This document shows, piece after piece, positions 32,847 to 50,494 of a stretch of DNA of 64,000 nt. The stretch is from Flammula alnicola (lineage: Eukaryota; Basidiomycota; Agaricomycetes; Agaricales; Strophariaceae), in contig JADNRV010000201.1 of NCBI GenBank assembly GCA_015499995.1, positions 24,422-88,421 of the forward strand, read 5' to 3'. Position 1 is the stretch's first letter; each line of letters starts with the position of its first letter. The position numbers and the translations under genes were made by a program. The notes beneath the pieces were generated by a model, which made no database searches, was not told the DNA's origin, and was given only the letters and a program-made list of their open reading frames with translations.

Positions 32847-34031
32847 TGTCTCCTTCCCGTCCAGGTCCGTTTCTCTCCCTTCTCTCTGCCAGTTCTCCTA
32901 CTCACCTCTCTTTTACAGCATCTCCGTCCTCGATCCCCTCGCTCTCCAGCAGCTCTCCCTCCTCATCCTCCTCCAGTCTCCTCGATGTCCCCCTTCACAT
33001 CGTCGATCGTCCGAATGAGCACTTGGCTGTCCTCCTTCCCAGACAACTCTGGAAGGTTCGTCGCGTACATCAACTCCATCTAATCATTTCTAACTCTCAT
33101 TTCTAGCCCGATTCTTATTCCATGACCTGCGACAATTTCTACTGCCGTGTCCCCTTCTCCCTCTTTGAACGCAAACACGTACGTGTCCTCTCTGACGTAC
33201 ACCCTCTCGCCCACTCATACTTCATTTCAGCATTGTCGTAAATGTGGCGGCGTGTTCTGCGGCGCGTGTACTTCGCGTACAACCCCCCTTCTCGATACTT
33301 CCAACCTGTCGTTCCTCCAACCCCCTCGTAACGTGCCCATTTCCGCGTTCGAGTCCTCCATCTCCCCCATAATCGATTCTCGCATTTGTGATGACTGCTG
33401 GGACCAGATCCATGGTTGTCCTACAACCCCTCGTACTCCAGACGTAACCCGTCCTTCCTTCAAACGCGTCTTATCCCATCCCATCTCCGTCTTCAAATTC
33501 CCGCTGTCCCCCTCATCCCCAGCCCCTCAGTCTCCCTCCTCTCTCTCCACTGGTTCTGCCACTTCCCCCGCTTCCGACGGCCTCCTTGCTCCATCCTTTA
33601 CCCGTAGAACCCAGTCCTTGTGCAATTCCCCCAGCAGCTCAAGTCTCAACACCCAGTCGTCGTCCAATAGCATTCCCGCTCGTTCTACCAGGCGCCTCGT
33701 TGTCCGATCTTCTCATTTGCCTTTGCCTCAAGACCTTGAGCGCTCATACGGCGAACTCGATGCATATCCCCTCCGCCGCTCTAGCGTTTTGTGCAAGGCT
33801 ACAGGTGGCGGTCGTTGGGAGCCAAAACAGAGCCCTGTATTAGACGGTTACCGTCAACCCATCCCCGGGGGCAAGGCTCCGTACGAGATCGAGATGGAGC
33901 GCGAAGAGATGCTCGAGCGGCAACGGAAGCAAAATCCCGTCGTTAAAGACGGCGCCTTCCAATATCGTTTCCCACGCGAGCCCGAACCGATCATTCTCTC
34001 CCGCAGCCCCTTCAACCTCTCTACATTCTAA
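32847..34031 (+). CDS. FYVE-type zinc-finger protein
   Basis: Three exons read cleanly: about 32,846-33,055, 33,107-33,178 and 33,231-34,031. The N-terminus is serine/proline-rich (about 70 residues). The FYVE-like domain follows at about residues 67-140 with the W..D element (LWKPDSYSMTCDNFYC), the basic phosphoinositide-binding patch ERKHHCRKCGGVFCGAC (R/K-x-H-H-C-R type) and the last pair RICDDC. The first cysteine pair is spaced CX4C, not CX2C, as in one fungal subclass. The rest is serine-rich and ends with a charged tail. FYVE domains bind PI3P on endosomes and vacuoles, which suggests an endosomal adaptor. An upstream in-frame ATG at 32,777 is a less likely start, since the pyrimidine-rich tract before 32,846 looks like leader sequence. 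Confidence 0.85.
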
Positions 34032-37000
34032 TGCAATATCTCTCTCCCGCCGAAAAGTACTCCCCCTTTACCTGCCCTATTCTCTGTGCATCCCCTTGAA
34101 CTCTCCTTGACCGCCTTTTGCCATTTCCACCTCTTCCGCTTATCGTCTCCTTGCTGTCATTGCATATCGTTATTACTGTATATTGCTTGCGTTTCTGCCC
34201 GATTCTGCACACCCCACTGTAACCATATCCATGCATCGCCATTTTTCTTCTTGGCTGGCCTCGCGCATTATTGTGCTCTATATTCCTTCTTGGCTTTTTC
34301 GCTTATACCAACCTATCCCGTGCGTTACCCATGCCCTCCTCCAGCGCCTCTATCTTCCCATAATGGGATTCCAGCTTGTTGTCTATTTTAGCTGCCCTTT
34401 GCGGGCGTTGTTCTCGTATATGTTTCTCTCTACTCGGGTGTAGGTCGAGCGATTGTTGTTGATAGGTCTGCCATACTACTATAATTATTATCACGTACTC
34501 TACATACATTCGGTTTTATCTTGGTCCTCTGAATAGAGATGTTTGAGGTTTCTTGCCACTTCAGCCAGTATGGAGCCGAAATTTCAATCTTGAGAATGAT
34601 TCAATGAACGCATTCTCAAGAATATGTGGCTGTGCATATAGGACTGGCGCGTCCGAAAAAAATCGACGCGACTTTGCGGTAACAGACATTCACCGATATG
34701 CTTGTCTTCTCCTGCCCCAACCTCCTTTAAGGGAGGTCAGATTACACATTTACTGCGGCCTCACAAGCAGCTGTCGATGCTCCTACAGTGCCTCCGTCCA
34801 TCTGGATATTCCTGTCGTGCCAGTTGACTTTGATGTGTGAGCCTTTGCACAAAGGTGGAATTTGGACGCTGCTAGAGAATGAGGAGCGCATATGTTCCGA
34901 GAGATTTGCGACGAGGACGTCTCTGGGATTCACAAAATCTATTCCCAAGTTGGTGGTCTTATTTTTATGTTGCAACGCTGGCAGTCCTCCTGACATGCCT
35001 CGCTGCTTTTTTCTTACACAGAGACTCCTGAGGCTCATTATGGCCATGAACATAGGGTGAATGTGTATGCTCGGCTGAAGGAGAAGAAATTTTACATCGC
35101 ATAGTTCGACCCTGTTATCCTCTCGCTCTGGATTGCATGCTAATGCTTGATTGGCTGCCCAACACCAGCCAACATCATTGGTCGAACATGCATGGATCCG
35201 ACTTCAAGACCGTTTCCCAAGAGGCCGCCGCCCCAGCCATGATGGTTCGCACGCTTCCCATTCCTCATGATCCTCACAAGTTCCCTGGAAGGCTGGAACC
35301 CAATCGGTTTACTTCCAGTTTGCCTTCTCATGTGCAAATATTTTTAAGTAATCTTTCTTTGAATCAAGTTTCCTCTCCCGCCGCTATGTATGTCGCTTCC
35401 GAGTTCTGCTAGCAAGGTGCCACTTCTTGGGCGGCTCCGATGTGTCGCAAGTAGGCCGGCAACAGTCCGTGTCCCTCGCTGTGATCCTTGGCTGTTTTGC
35501 CAACCTCGTTCCGTCATAGAGTCTTGATCTCATCTTTCTCACTCCTCTTTGCTTATAAACCTCGGATGCTTTCTTTGGGTTTCTTTGACCTTGAAGCCAC
35601 TGAAGGCAAAGTCCTCGCCCTCATGGAGTTTAAGCTTTGCCTTGCTTTCCTCGACGTCCATTCACTTGGGTCATGAGGGCGATGTTCAGAACAACTCTTC
35701 CCACCAGATTCATGATCCTTGGCAATTAACTCGAGAATGTCCGAGGACGACAAGGAATACCTCAAGCCTAATGAATTGACAACAAGCGGCTTGGCTGAAG
35801 TGACTGAAGGGTGTATGTGGTGCGAGAAGCTCCTGTCCGCGCCTACAGTGATAGCTTTCCACGCTGTCTTGGGGATGCTGCCAAGATTCGACAGCGTGCC
35901 TCATCCAGTGGGATTTCTTTGAAAAACGACATCCTAATATTCCACTCCATCTGTCATCAATACGGGCGTATGCAGTTAGGCGTATGTTGGGGACGAGTTG
36001 CATGATACATCGTCCATGTAACTGCATGCGTATGCATATGTCCCGAAGAGATAGAGATTTACGTTACTTGGATGAACATCGCATGGGAACGTTGAACAGG
36101 TGTTTCGCCCTAATAGAACCTGGCTCTCATGCTCCCTCATCCACGTAAAGGCGAGTTTCACGAGCCAGCAAGCCTCGAGGTTCAACGCAGCATTTGTACG
36201 GCTCGGCCCCAATTCCCACAAGTGGGACCAGGAGCCCCACTTGGCTAGTGAGTGCTATTTTAGATATGCAGGTGGCTTTGTTTACTGAACCTTCGAGTAT
36301 CAGACTCGCGTGCTGCTTCGGCCCCGAGCGCTACACGGCAATGGAATTATTTTCGGAGATCTGCCGACCCTCACGGCGCGTTGATGCAGTGACGGTTGCT
36401 CGACGCACCACATGTGCTCGTGCGATGTTCCTTTCGAAATTCGAATGTTCAAATAACTCGCTTCAGCCCCGGAGCCCAATCATTGACGGTCAAACTCTTG
36501 TGGGAGTATTCTGACATCACGAACTTATCTGGGGAAAGTGAGCGCAGAAGCGCAGAAATTTCGGTACTGTTTTGGGTGGGCTAATTTCTAAGCAAGGTGT
36601 CTCTAACGAGATGGTCAGGCGAGCAGCTCTTATTACAGTTTCTTGCCGGCTTGGCAGAATCCATTCGAAAATATCCAACGTATCAGATACCGTGCGTATG
36701 ATTAGATGAGATAGGTAATAACACACAGTCGCATGACGAAGACGGACCCGGACATGTGGAAGGTTTCTTAACGCCGTCGGACCAAGCTCTCGGACTCTGT
36801 AACTTGTGTAAATCCGTTGCTTCGAACATTAATCTGTATGCGATTTGCGCATTGTGGAATCTGGATTGTCACCGAACCAACTTGAAGGTCCTTGTTGGAT
36901 TTACGTAGAAGATCGCTTGTGTGGCTCGAGTTATCTCTTCATCGATAATCATATCACATCCACTCGAAGGTTGCATCTGGCCCTGGTCAATATAACTCGT

Positions 37001-37919
37001 ACATGTCGTTAAATAACGATATGATCTTAATCGATGTGATTTAGCATCATAGCATGATGGAACCCCTATGAGTGCCATCTTCGTGACTAGCAATGAGGCA
37101 GTCGACGCAATGACACCAAGGTACGACACTAAATTTACCCCGCCAGCAGAGCACAATAGTTGAAATAGACACTTCTTTCTAGCTATGTTGACCTGCAGAC
37201 TTCAAGTCCCGGGAGAAATGCGGGGAAAGAGGGGAAATTAGCTTCAATTACTTACAAAGCGGGGGTCTTGTTCGACCTCAGGATGCTTTCCATTTGTAAC
37301 TTCGGGCTGGAGAATTGAATCACAGTACTGGAGGTACCGGAACAGCAGCCGCAACCGACAGCCATGGTTCTGTGATGAGCCTAACAGACTCTCTCTTCCC
37401 AGGTTTATTACAACTATATGGACGGATAAAATTCGCTCACTTTTTGACGCATTCCGGTAGCTCAGAAAAGAATGTTTAATGGCGAACGAGACTTGGTCAA
37501 ACGGTGCCTATTATTTGAACGGTGTCTGCGCTTTCCTCAATATCTGTCATCCCTTAAGTTTGCGGTAATTTGAATGCACCAAAAATATGCCTGAATTGAA
37601 GAAGCTTACTTAGACCACTCGATTACAAGGGATGGAAGCAGCTCGATGAAATTGATCGTGCAGTAGGGTGTTAGAAGGGTGTTGAGCACAGTACTTGGGT
37701 GCAGTTGAGGTTCGTAGATAGCGTGGGATTTATCATAGAAGCAGAAATAAGTGGCACATACAGTTAACAGTTGCACTGGAAGCGATTTACTTTTAGGCGT
37801 TTTTGAACAATCAATTTTGAGCGCTGGAGCACTGAAGTTAGCTGCTAGGCCAGAATTGCCGAATATTTAGAGTAGGAATAACTGACGTCGTGTAAACGCT
37901 TTAAATTCGGCGATTTCAC
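34032..37919. other. Long gene-poor gap
   Basis: Nearly 3.9 kb without a convincing gene. Frames of 60-105 residues occur on both strands at roughly random frequency, none with a recognisable domain. The first 400 bp will include the FYVE gene's 3' UTR. Parts at 34.6-36.5 kb could be very old repeat sequence, but I found no terminal repeats or protein traces. Confidence 0.4.
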
Positions 37920-38330
37920 CTATAGTAGGCGTTTCCTCGTTGGGCGATCGCCTCGGAAAAACGACGGATGCAACGGAGGGTGAATAGTTTTTATATTTTT
38001 TCGTGCAAGAAATTCTAGAAGAGGTCTGTCATTTGGAGTGATTGAAGAACGCCAATCGTCCCGACTCACGTATTTCGCTTGAGGATCCAAGTCAGCCGAA
38101 GGGTGTTTGGACGCTGAGGTCCACCCAGAAGCGGCGGTTACGATGTTATCGTCGTCGTTATATGTGAACATGGTAAACGTATGACTTGCTGTGATTTGAA
38201 TTTGGTCAAGTCTCTTGACGCGTCCGCGGCACGAGACTGTCACCGAGCAGTTCGAGATGTTCAGAATAGTCGGACCCGTGCTCATCCATTTCGAAAGAAC
38301 AGAAAGATTAAGTCGGACTAATTGTACCAT
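37920..38330 (-). CDS. Possible small protein, 136 residues, unknown
   Basis: An uninterrupted minus-strand frame starts at ATG 38,330, only about 85 bp downstream of the PUP1 stop codon on the same strand. The product (MVQLVRLNLSVLSKWMSTG...) has mixed composition with a basic C-terminus (HPSFFRGDRPTRKRLL). No domain is recognised. It could be a real small gene, a last exon, or chance. Confidence 0.3.
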   Translation of the reverse strand: MVQLVRLNLSVLSKWMSTGPTILNISNCSVTVSCRGRVKRLDQIQITASHTFTMFTYNDDDNIVTAASGWTSASKHPSADLDPQAKYVSRDDWRSSITPNDRPLLEFLARKNIKTIHPPLHPSFFRGDRPTRKRLL

Positions 38331-38414
38331 TTCATTCGGTTGAGCCGTCTTGTACCGTGCCAGAATTTCTGAGATTTTTTGAAATTAGTATAATACACCA
38401 AGGGAACAAGAAAT

Positions 38415-39451
38415 CTAAGTAGTGTCCATCTCATCTCCACCAATCAGTGTCAACTGCTCGTCAACAACAAACTTGCGAATATCCTCCTTCTTCCATGCCG
38501 TTGTCCCTTTCCTGAACTTGTAGTCTCGCTCCTTCTGAACACGCTGGTTCGGCGTCTCGACGTTCCTGAGCATTTCGGTGTGGCTGGCGGTGATGATGCA
38601 TGCATCGATGTTGGAACCAGAGCCAAGATCATTGAAGATACCAGCGGCGACAGCAGCTTTGACGAGCTTCAATGCATCGTCGCGCTGTAGACGGATGATC
38701 TTTAACACTCCTCCACTGAGAACGAGACGAAAGAACTGACCTCCATATTGGGCTTCCAGCCAGTTTCAAATACAGCCATGGCAGCCAAGCTTCCCGATCC
38801 CATGGTGACATATGGCAGCTTGTCTGTCGAACCGTGAGGGTGGATAGTGAACAAGTGGGGGCCGGTTGCGTCAACCCCGCCAAGGACGAGAGCAGCACCA
38901 ATATTTCCTTGGTACCTATGTCAATGGTATCAGGCCGACTATCCAGACAGGGAAAGAAAACAACGATAAACCTGAAGAGCATTTGCTTTAACATCGTCAT
39001 TGCAGTAACGACGCGCGGCTTCCTTCCAGTCTGCAAAGCATGTAGCTCCATGTTTGAAGAAATAAGGGCGGTTGTAAACTCGGTGTCTGCAGCCGTTCCT
39101 GCCCACAGCATCTGATCGACTCGGTAATGTAATGGATCTTTGAATAAAGGTTAGGAGGGACCGAGGACGTCATTGTGAAGGAAGATTCACACCTTCTCGC
39201 AGTTCTTATCCGCTACAATAGGTCCCTCCGTCGCGCGAGTGTCCGCACCCAACACAATCCCATCCTTAAACAGGCAGCCCACGATGGTCGTTCCCGTACT
39301 AGTAGCTTTCGGGAGGGGGAGACCCTTGTTCGTCAAAAAGTTGTTCCTAAGAATGGGTCAGTGTGCGAAGCATTCCTGCACCGCATAGAACATACCTCAG
39401 CTCATTCGTGAAGTCAAATCCGGAGGAATTGGATAGAGGTGAAGTGGCCAT
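38415..39451 (-). CDS. PUP1: 20S proteasome subunit beta-2 (type 7)
   Basis: Five exons are read on the minus strand: 39,451-39,396; 39,346-39,193; 39,137-38,972; 38,915-38,741; 38,684-38,415. The propeptide [12 protein letters not shown]...PKATSTG precedes the catalytic N-terminal threonine in [20 protein letters not shown]. Next come [42 protein letters not shown] and the C-terminal extension [20 protein letters not shown], all diagnostic of the trypsin-like beta-2 subunit. A G appears to be missing in the conserved CCGAGTAAD block near 39,100 (read CCG in one frame and AGTAAD in the next). In an essential gene this is probably a base-call error. The gene is divergent from PRP16. Confidence 0.9.
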
Positions 39452-39598
39452 GCGTGCAATGATTTGGTCTTGAGCAGATTATGAGGTGGTTAAGAATTGG
39501 CCGCGTACGCGTCTACACCTAATTTGTAACAGGAAGCATGTGATCCGGATGTTGGTGATTTTGTCCAAGTTGGACCTTGACTCGGAACCACGATATTC
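39452..39598. promoter_or_regulatory. Shared divergent promoter PUP1/PRP16
   Basis: Only 147 bp separate the start codons of the minus-strand proteasome gene and the plus-strand PRP16 gene, so both 5' UTRs and core promoters must lie here or overlap the genes. No clear TATA box was seen. Confidence 0.6.
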
Positions 39599-44585
<4,987 letters not shown>

Positions 44586-45192
44586 AATATTTCGAATATC
44601 CGTCCCTGATACCCAACTACGATGACACTACTTGTACTACGCTCATTTTTTCCATGTATTTAAACTCGGCATGATCGAAATATTTTCGCTACTTGGATGG
44701 ACCGAACTTGTAGCGGGGTCGGTTGAAAAGTCGGTACAATACGAATACAGTCGATCGTAAGCTGCTGCGCCTTTGCTGCTCACGCGGATTTGGAAATAGT
44801 TGTTAGTGGTTTCAATGACAACGGATTATCTGATAATTTTCAGAACCAACTCTATAATGTAATAATTTCTGCAGCAAGGGATAAGAATTTGAACGAACGG
44901 AGCATGTAGCGCCAGGGCATATTGAGGCCTCTTCATCGACACCAGTGTAGGCCAGACGCAAGCCGACGTTGCGACGGGACCAACGTGAAAATTGATATCA
45001 GCAACGGACATGGATAGCTAAGCAGCCAAGGAAAGGGTTTACTTGCCCCACATCTCATCTCTCTCTTCTTCCTCCATCCCCAGGCCAGCTGTCTTTGCCA
45101 ACGCCTTCCCTGGTATGAGATAACGAGATAACTCTTCTCAGCAACTCGACATTGATTTCCGTGCGAACACGGAGATTCACATACGAAACGTA
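44586..45192. other. Intergenic region PRP16 to Sel1 gene
   Basis: This holds the PRP16 3' UTR and the promoter of the Sel1-repeat gene, including a pyrimidine-rich tract (about 45,058-45,080, CTCTCTCTTCTTCCTCC) typical of fungal promoters. No further gene was seen. Confidence 0.5.
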
Positions 45193-47278
45193 ATGGCTGC
45201 GCCGATATCCTACATTCCCTCCCCGACAGGCCCTCTCACCCCTTCATCGGCAGCAGGCGGGGGCAGCCTCCAACTGAACCACTCACAGTCGCCACTAGAC
45301 AACCTCGTGCGCAAGACGTCTTCGAGGCGCGTACGGCAGAATGCACGCGAGCAAGACTTGCAGCAGCAACAGTGGCAAGCACCACGAATTGCGGTGCAGG
45401 AAGCTGACGAAGAACAGGACGATGACCCACAGACGCATATGCGTACGCGACGGATGCTTATGATGATTATTATGCGCAACCACAACAACAACAACGACAA
45501 CTTGACTCTGAACCACGACCACAATATGCGTACGCTTATCAACCCACTCAGTCACAATACAACGACAACGACGAAGGAGAATCGAGCTTTCAGTCGAATT
45601 CTAGTAACGCACTTGAACCCCCACGGAGACAGATGGCGAACCTCCGACTCGACGTTCAAGCGTCCAATGCAGGGCTAAGCTCGGACGCGCTGCACTCCCC
45701 CTCCTCCACAGCCATTTCGCGCGAGACTCGATCGCGACGGCGTCCTCCTCTGACGGCAACTCGTATTACGAGCCCGACTCGTCCAGGCACTCTGGGGGGG
45801 CACAATACCAGACCCACCCACACCAGGCACCATCGCCGCCCTCGCCTAGAGGAGGTGACCAAGATTACTACGATGAAGACGAGTATGGGCGCTACCGGTA
45901 CTTTGCAGATGACACATCAAGCGTCTACTCTAACAACACGGCGACGCGTGGGCCGGCGTTGCGGGACTCGTGGAACTCGACGGCGACGCACGCGACGACG
46001 CGCAGGCCGGATTATTACCTGCCCAACCAGGATCTGCTGGACCCAGGCACACCCCGCCCCGCCCCGCGGCCTCCGTCGCAGAACACTGACCCCATCGGGC
46101 CGTCCCCGCACGCGTATACCCCCGAAGGCAGTGCGAAGGAGATCGAGCGACAGCCGTCGGTGCAGCGCGCAGGCCGTGCGCCGATTGTGAAGCCCGCGAC
46201 GGCCAACTTTTCGCGGCCAGTGCGGGAGGAGGCGCAGCTGGGGCACGCGGAGACGATGGGGGTGCGGGTGACGCCGCAGCTGCCGCCGGACATGCACGAG
46301 CAGAAGAGGAAGGTGCTGGAGAGGAACGCGCGGCGCGGCTCGCCGCTGGTGCAAGTGGAGGGGCCTGGGTCTGAACGGCCGTCAATGGAGAGCGCGCCCG
46401 GGCCGCCACCGACGAGCGCGTCTCTACAGCCGCAGTCGCAAATGAACGCGCGACGGGTGTCGCCTGCGAGTACGCTTTATTCGCAATATTCGTATTATCC
46501 GTACGAGAATGCGGTTCCTACACCGACGGCAAGTAACTTTGGGCCAGAGGAGGGATCTGTGCAGAAAGAGGAGGGATCTATGCAGCGTTCGAATACCAAC
46601 TTGGCGGCAGCAGGAGGAGGAGAGGAAAGCGGGCCTCGGACGCCTCAAGAGTATCTACAGCTTGGTATCCAGTGCCACGAAGCGAACCGACTGCAAGAGT
46701 CGGCACGGCATTTTGAACGGTCTGCGAAAGAGGGAGGAGGGTGCGGAGTGGGGATGCTAATGTATGGGTTGACGTTGCGACATGGGTGGGGATGCGGGAA
46801 GAACGAAAAGGCGGGGTTCAAGTGGCTGATGAAGGCTGCGGAGAGTGCGGTGGGAGATTTGGAGAGGGTGAGGACGGAAGGAGGGGAAGGAGAGGTGGGA
46901 GTGGTGCAGGTGAGTGTACAATCGAGTTGGACGAAAACGGGGTGCTGATTATTGCAGACGGAGCTAGTGTTGGCGATCTATGAAGTGGGACAGTGCTTCT
47001 TTCACGGATGGGGTGTGCCCAAGGACCAGAAGATGGCAGTGGTAAGTAAGATTGAATTGATGGTATTATTACAAGGCTAAAATAAGTATTACAGAGCTAC
47101 TATGCAGTTGCGGCTCGACTTGGAGATGGAGATGCACAGGCTGATCTTGCGTTCTGTCTTGCAAATGGCAAGGGATGCAAGAAGGACAAGAAAAAGGCGG
47201 CAATGTGGTATCGCGCAGCAGTGGTCCAGGGTCAGAGTGATGTTGGGTTGGCCTGGATATATAAAGAAAATATCAGTA
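45193..47278 (+). CDS. Sel1-repeat protein with long disordered N-terminus
   Basis: It starts at ATG 45,193 (MAAPISYIPSPTGPLTPSSA). About 480 residues of Q/S/P/R-rich disordered sequence are followed by Sel1-like repeats from about 46,640: EYLQLGIQCHEANRLQESAR, GMLMYGLTLRHGWGCGKNEK, AIYEVGQCFFHGWGVPKDQK, YYAVAARLGDGDAQADLAF and KGCKKDKKKAAMWYRAAVVQ. This layout matches fungal SKT5/chitin-synthase-activator-like and related signalling scaffolds. Introns lie at about 46,911-46,957 and 47,043-47,093. The frame shifts at about 45,435 and 45,690 in the disordered part, and the expected terminal WIYKEKYQ-stop needs one more A near 47,268. As sequenced, the frame instead runs on into the ABC gene. 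Confidence 0.75.
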
Positions 47279-47283
47279 GCATT

Positions 47284-49924
47284 ATGACGTACACTTCCAT
47301 GGGCAATGAACATGTCCAGCATCGAAAAGTGGGTGTATGGGACTTGTACGAAGAAATCTCCTCCCCTGTAAAAGTAAAATGGCCTGGCTTTCAGTCCGTT
47401 GTAGAGTCTATGCCCTATGTGTGGCGGATGATCAAGGACATTGCGTCGATCCGTGAATGTTGGTCTCTCCTCGCTGCCTATCTAGCTGTCGAATTTCTGG
47501 CTTCTATCGTGCCCGCCATCGCCCTCTCCTACTCGGGCCAGCTCCTTACCATCGTCAGTCTTCTCCTGTCTTCCTTGTACTCCCTCTAATACTTGCCCAG
47601 GTTCAAACCGCAGTCGACCACAGAACAGTAGACCCCCATCTCCTCATCTCTGTCGTCACCGGTGCCTTTGCCTCCTCTCTCGCAACCCGTATTCTCCGCT
47701 ATGCAAAGCAGCGCATATCCAGTCCTCTCCACCTTCGCATCAAGCTCCACTACTCTGTCCATATATTTGCTGCCATGGTCAGACTAGATGTCCCCACTTT
47801 TGATGACCCGCCGTCCAGCGCCAGCTCGAGCAGTCCTTTCCAAGGCGCTCTCACAGCAACATTGCCTTTAGCGCAGTCTCCACCGCCTTACATGTCATCA
47901 CCACCACCATCCAACTCGCTTCCCAACTTTCCGTCCTCATCAACGTCCTCCGCAATCAGCCAGACGGGCCTCTGCTTGCCATCCTCTGCTTTACCCTCGC
48001 CTTCTTTCAGTGGTCCAAGGCTCATAAATCTTTTATCAGCGACGGAGGTCTGTCTCTCACATCTTTTTGTTTGTTCTCTTACTTATTTCTTGCAGTATGG
48101 GCTGCTACGACGAGCGATCAAGATTATATAAAGTCAGAGGGTCTCAAGCGTGCCGTCAATAACCCTATTCACCGTAAAGAGATCGTCGCAGGAGGCATTG
48201 CACCCTTTCTCCTTGCCCGTATGTCTGACTCCTTTTTCACCGCATTTATCATCTTCTGATGCGTTTTTAGAGTATCGCGAAGCCGTCGCACGCATATCCG
48301 ACCGTGCAGGTGACTTTTACGAGGCGATAAACTCAGATGCACGCTCTCGCGAGGGTTTATCCTCCAGTATTCTCTTACAGGAACTACTCCGTGGCTTACC
48401 AGAGGTATATCACCTGTCAGTTCCTCCTCCTTCGCGCTAATCAATTCTATAGGTCGTATTCACTCTCCGTGCAGTCCGACAGCCCGCATCGATACCCCTC
48501 TCCTCGCTTCTCTCCATCTAATTACCCAGACAACACAGTCCTTTACATACACCGCCTTATCCCTCGTCGACGAAACTGGCTCCATCACTGAAAGACTCGC
48601 CGCTGTCAGACAGCTATACCAAGTCGCCAAGATTCCCAATCGCATCAAAGTCATACCGCAAAGACGGAGGGTACAGACCAGGACCAGGACGATTCTCAGC
48701 TGGCACGCCTTTTCCAGAAGACGACCAGACACTAGAGTGGGGCATTAGTGTCGAGTTTCGAAACGTCAGCTTCAAATACCCAGGTAGTGACGCGTATGCT
48801 CTCCGGAACACCAATTTCAAGATTGAGCGAGGCCAGCTTTGCGTGCGTCATTTTTTTGTCTTGTTTCATCTTTAATCCTTACTTATCTGGCCGTCGCAGG
48901 TGATTGTCGGTAACAACGGTTCGGGAAAAAGCACCATCCTCAAGCTCATTGCGCGATGTACGACCCGACAGAAGGCGACATCCTCATCAACGACGTCGAC
49001 ATCAAACTCTGCGCCTCGCAGACCTCCGACGCGCCATATCCGTGCTCTTCCAAGACTATTCTCTCTTTCCTCTCTCCGTGCGTTTCACACTCATCTATCA
49101 CTGCAGCACGCCTAATTTGACACACTTTTTAATGCGCACAGATCCGCGACAACATCGGCCTCGGCGACCACCACACGCCTCCGACCTCGCCAAGATACAG
49201 CAGGCCGCGCAGTTGGGAGGCGCAGACGCCTTTATCGAGCGGCTGCCGGAGCAGTACGACACGTACCTCGAGCGGCCCGTGCAGGATTACTACTCGGCGC
49301 TCCCAGAGGCGCCCCAACTTGTTTGGCCGGCCGTCAGTTATGGGCGTGTGAGGGCAGCGGGCGGGATAGCGAGTGCGTCGGACGGCGGTGGTGTGGGCAA
49401 TAAAGGTTTGAGTGGGGGCCAGATGCAGAGGATCGCGCTGTAGGTTTCTGCTTCAAGCTTTTTTTTTTTGGCTTGACGTAATCTGATTCTTTGTTTTAAT
49501 AGGTCGCGGACGTTCATGCGCTCGGTGGTGTCTGATCAGAGCGTGGGGCTCTTGTTTCGACGAGCCGTCCGCAAGCTTGGATCCGACTGCAGAGCACGGC
49601 AAGTCTGCCCTGTATTTTCTTCGCGCATATGTCGTGTATTCATTCTTTGCGCGTTCAGATCTATTCGAACGCCTGCGGAAGCTGCGCGGAAACAAGACGA
49701 TGATATTCTCGTCCCATCGATTCGGCAACCTCACTCGTCATGCGGATCTCATATTGCAAGTGTTCTTCCTTTCATTCATTCTTCTGTCGTTTTTAATTTA
49801 ATGTATTCGTTTACAGGTACATGGACGACTCGGTGGTGGTGAAGAGGGCACACACGACCAGCTAATTCAGCATAACGGCGAATACGCGCGCATATGGATG
49901 TTGCAAGCCCGCGCATTCTTGTAA
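47284..49924 (+). CDS. ABC half-transporter (ABCB-like), several frame errors
   Basis: The N-terminal membrane region is seen in pieces: MPYVWRMIKDIASIRECWSL, AIALSYSGQLLTI, LHLRIKLHYSVHIFAAMVRL (a classic coupling-helix block) and RLDVPTFDDP. The nucleotide-binding domain has Walker A VGNNGSGKST (about 48,905), Q-loop VLFQDYSLFPLS, signature LSGGQMQRIAL (about 49,410), Walker B with DEPSASLDPTAEH and the H-loop MIFSSHRFGNL. It ends GEYARIWMLQARAFL, stop 49,922-49,924. It would be an exporter of unknown substrate working as a dimer. At least five single-base losses are needed to read it through, including near 47,820, 48,955, 49,550 and 49,836. It is therefore a pseudogene or, more likely, poorly called sequence. 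Confidence 0.75.
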
Positions 49925-50494
49925 AGTACTAACCAAAGGCAACTAATTGCTTCGATGGCCCTTTTGGAAAGGCTATACGCATCACGACCTCACCCACGAC
50001 GAGAGACAAGAGTCTCGATACCCAATAGATCATCTAAATCATACCACACGACAACCAGTCGAGCCTACGCTCCTGTCTGATAATCATCATACGCCATTCG
50101 TCGTTGTAACTAGTTTTCTTTCATCAATTGCATTTGCATTTCGCTTCGCATATCTTCAAAGATGTAAGGCCAGATAAAATCGCTAAATCACGCGAACGAA
50201 GAGTGTCCAAAGAACAAGAATTTGTGACAAATTGTCGTGAATTTAGTATACAAGAAGGATCATACGGAATACAACAAAATTATTGAACAACTATGAGACA
50301 TGTGTTGGTGGAACGATGAGTATGTGACAATTCAGTACATTAAATAATAGGAAATGCAAGAGGGCCAGTAATGGATATGCGTATTATATGGGAATCCAAG
50401 AAAGCGACTGCATGACCAAAGCGTCGAGATTTGAGGAATCCGAATCCGAACTTGAATCCCCCGCTCGTCAGGCTGTTGTTGGAGGGCTCGATCC
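49925..50494. other. Convergent 3' intergenic region
   Basis: The 3' ends of the plus-strand ABC gene and the minus-strand helicase gene meet here. No further gene is recognised; where the helicase gene stops is uncertain (see that entry). Confidence 0.4.

Noticed and set aside
45193..46410. Several long antisense frames in the arginine/proline-rich Sel1 N-terminus
   Set aside because: They are GC-rich shadow frames opposite the coding strand, with no domain and no splice logic.
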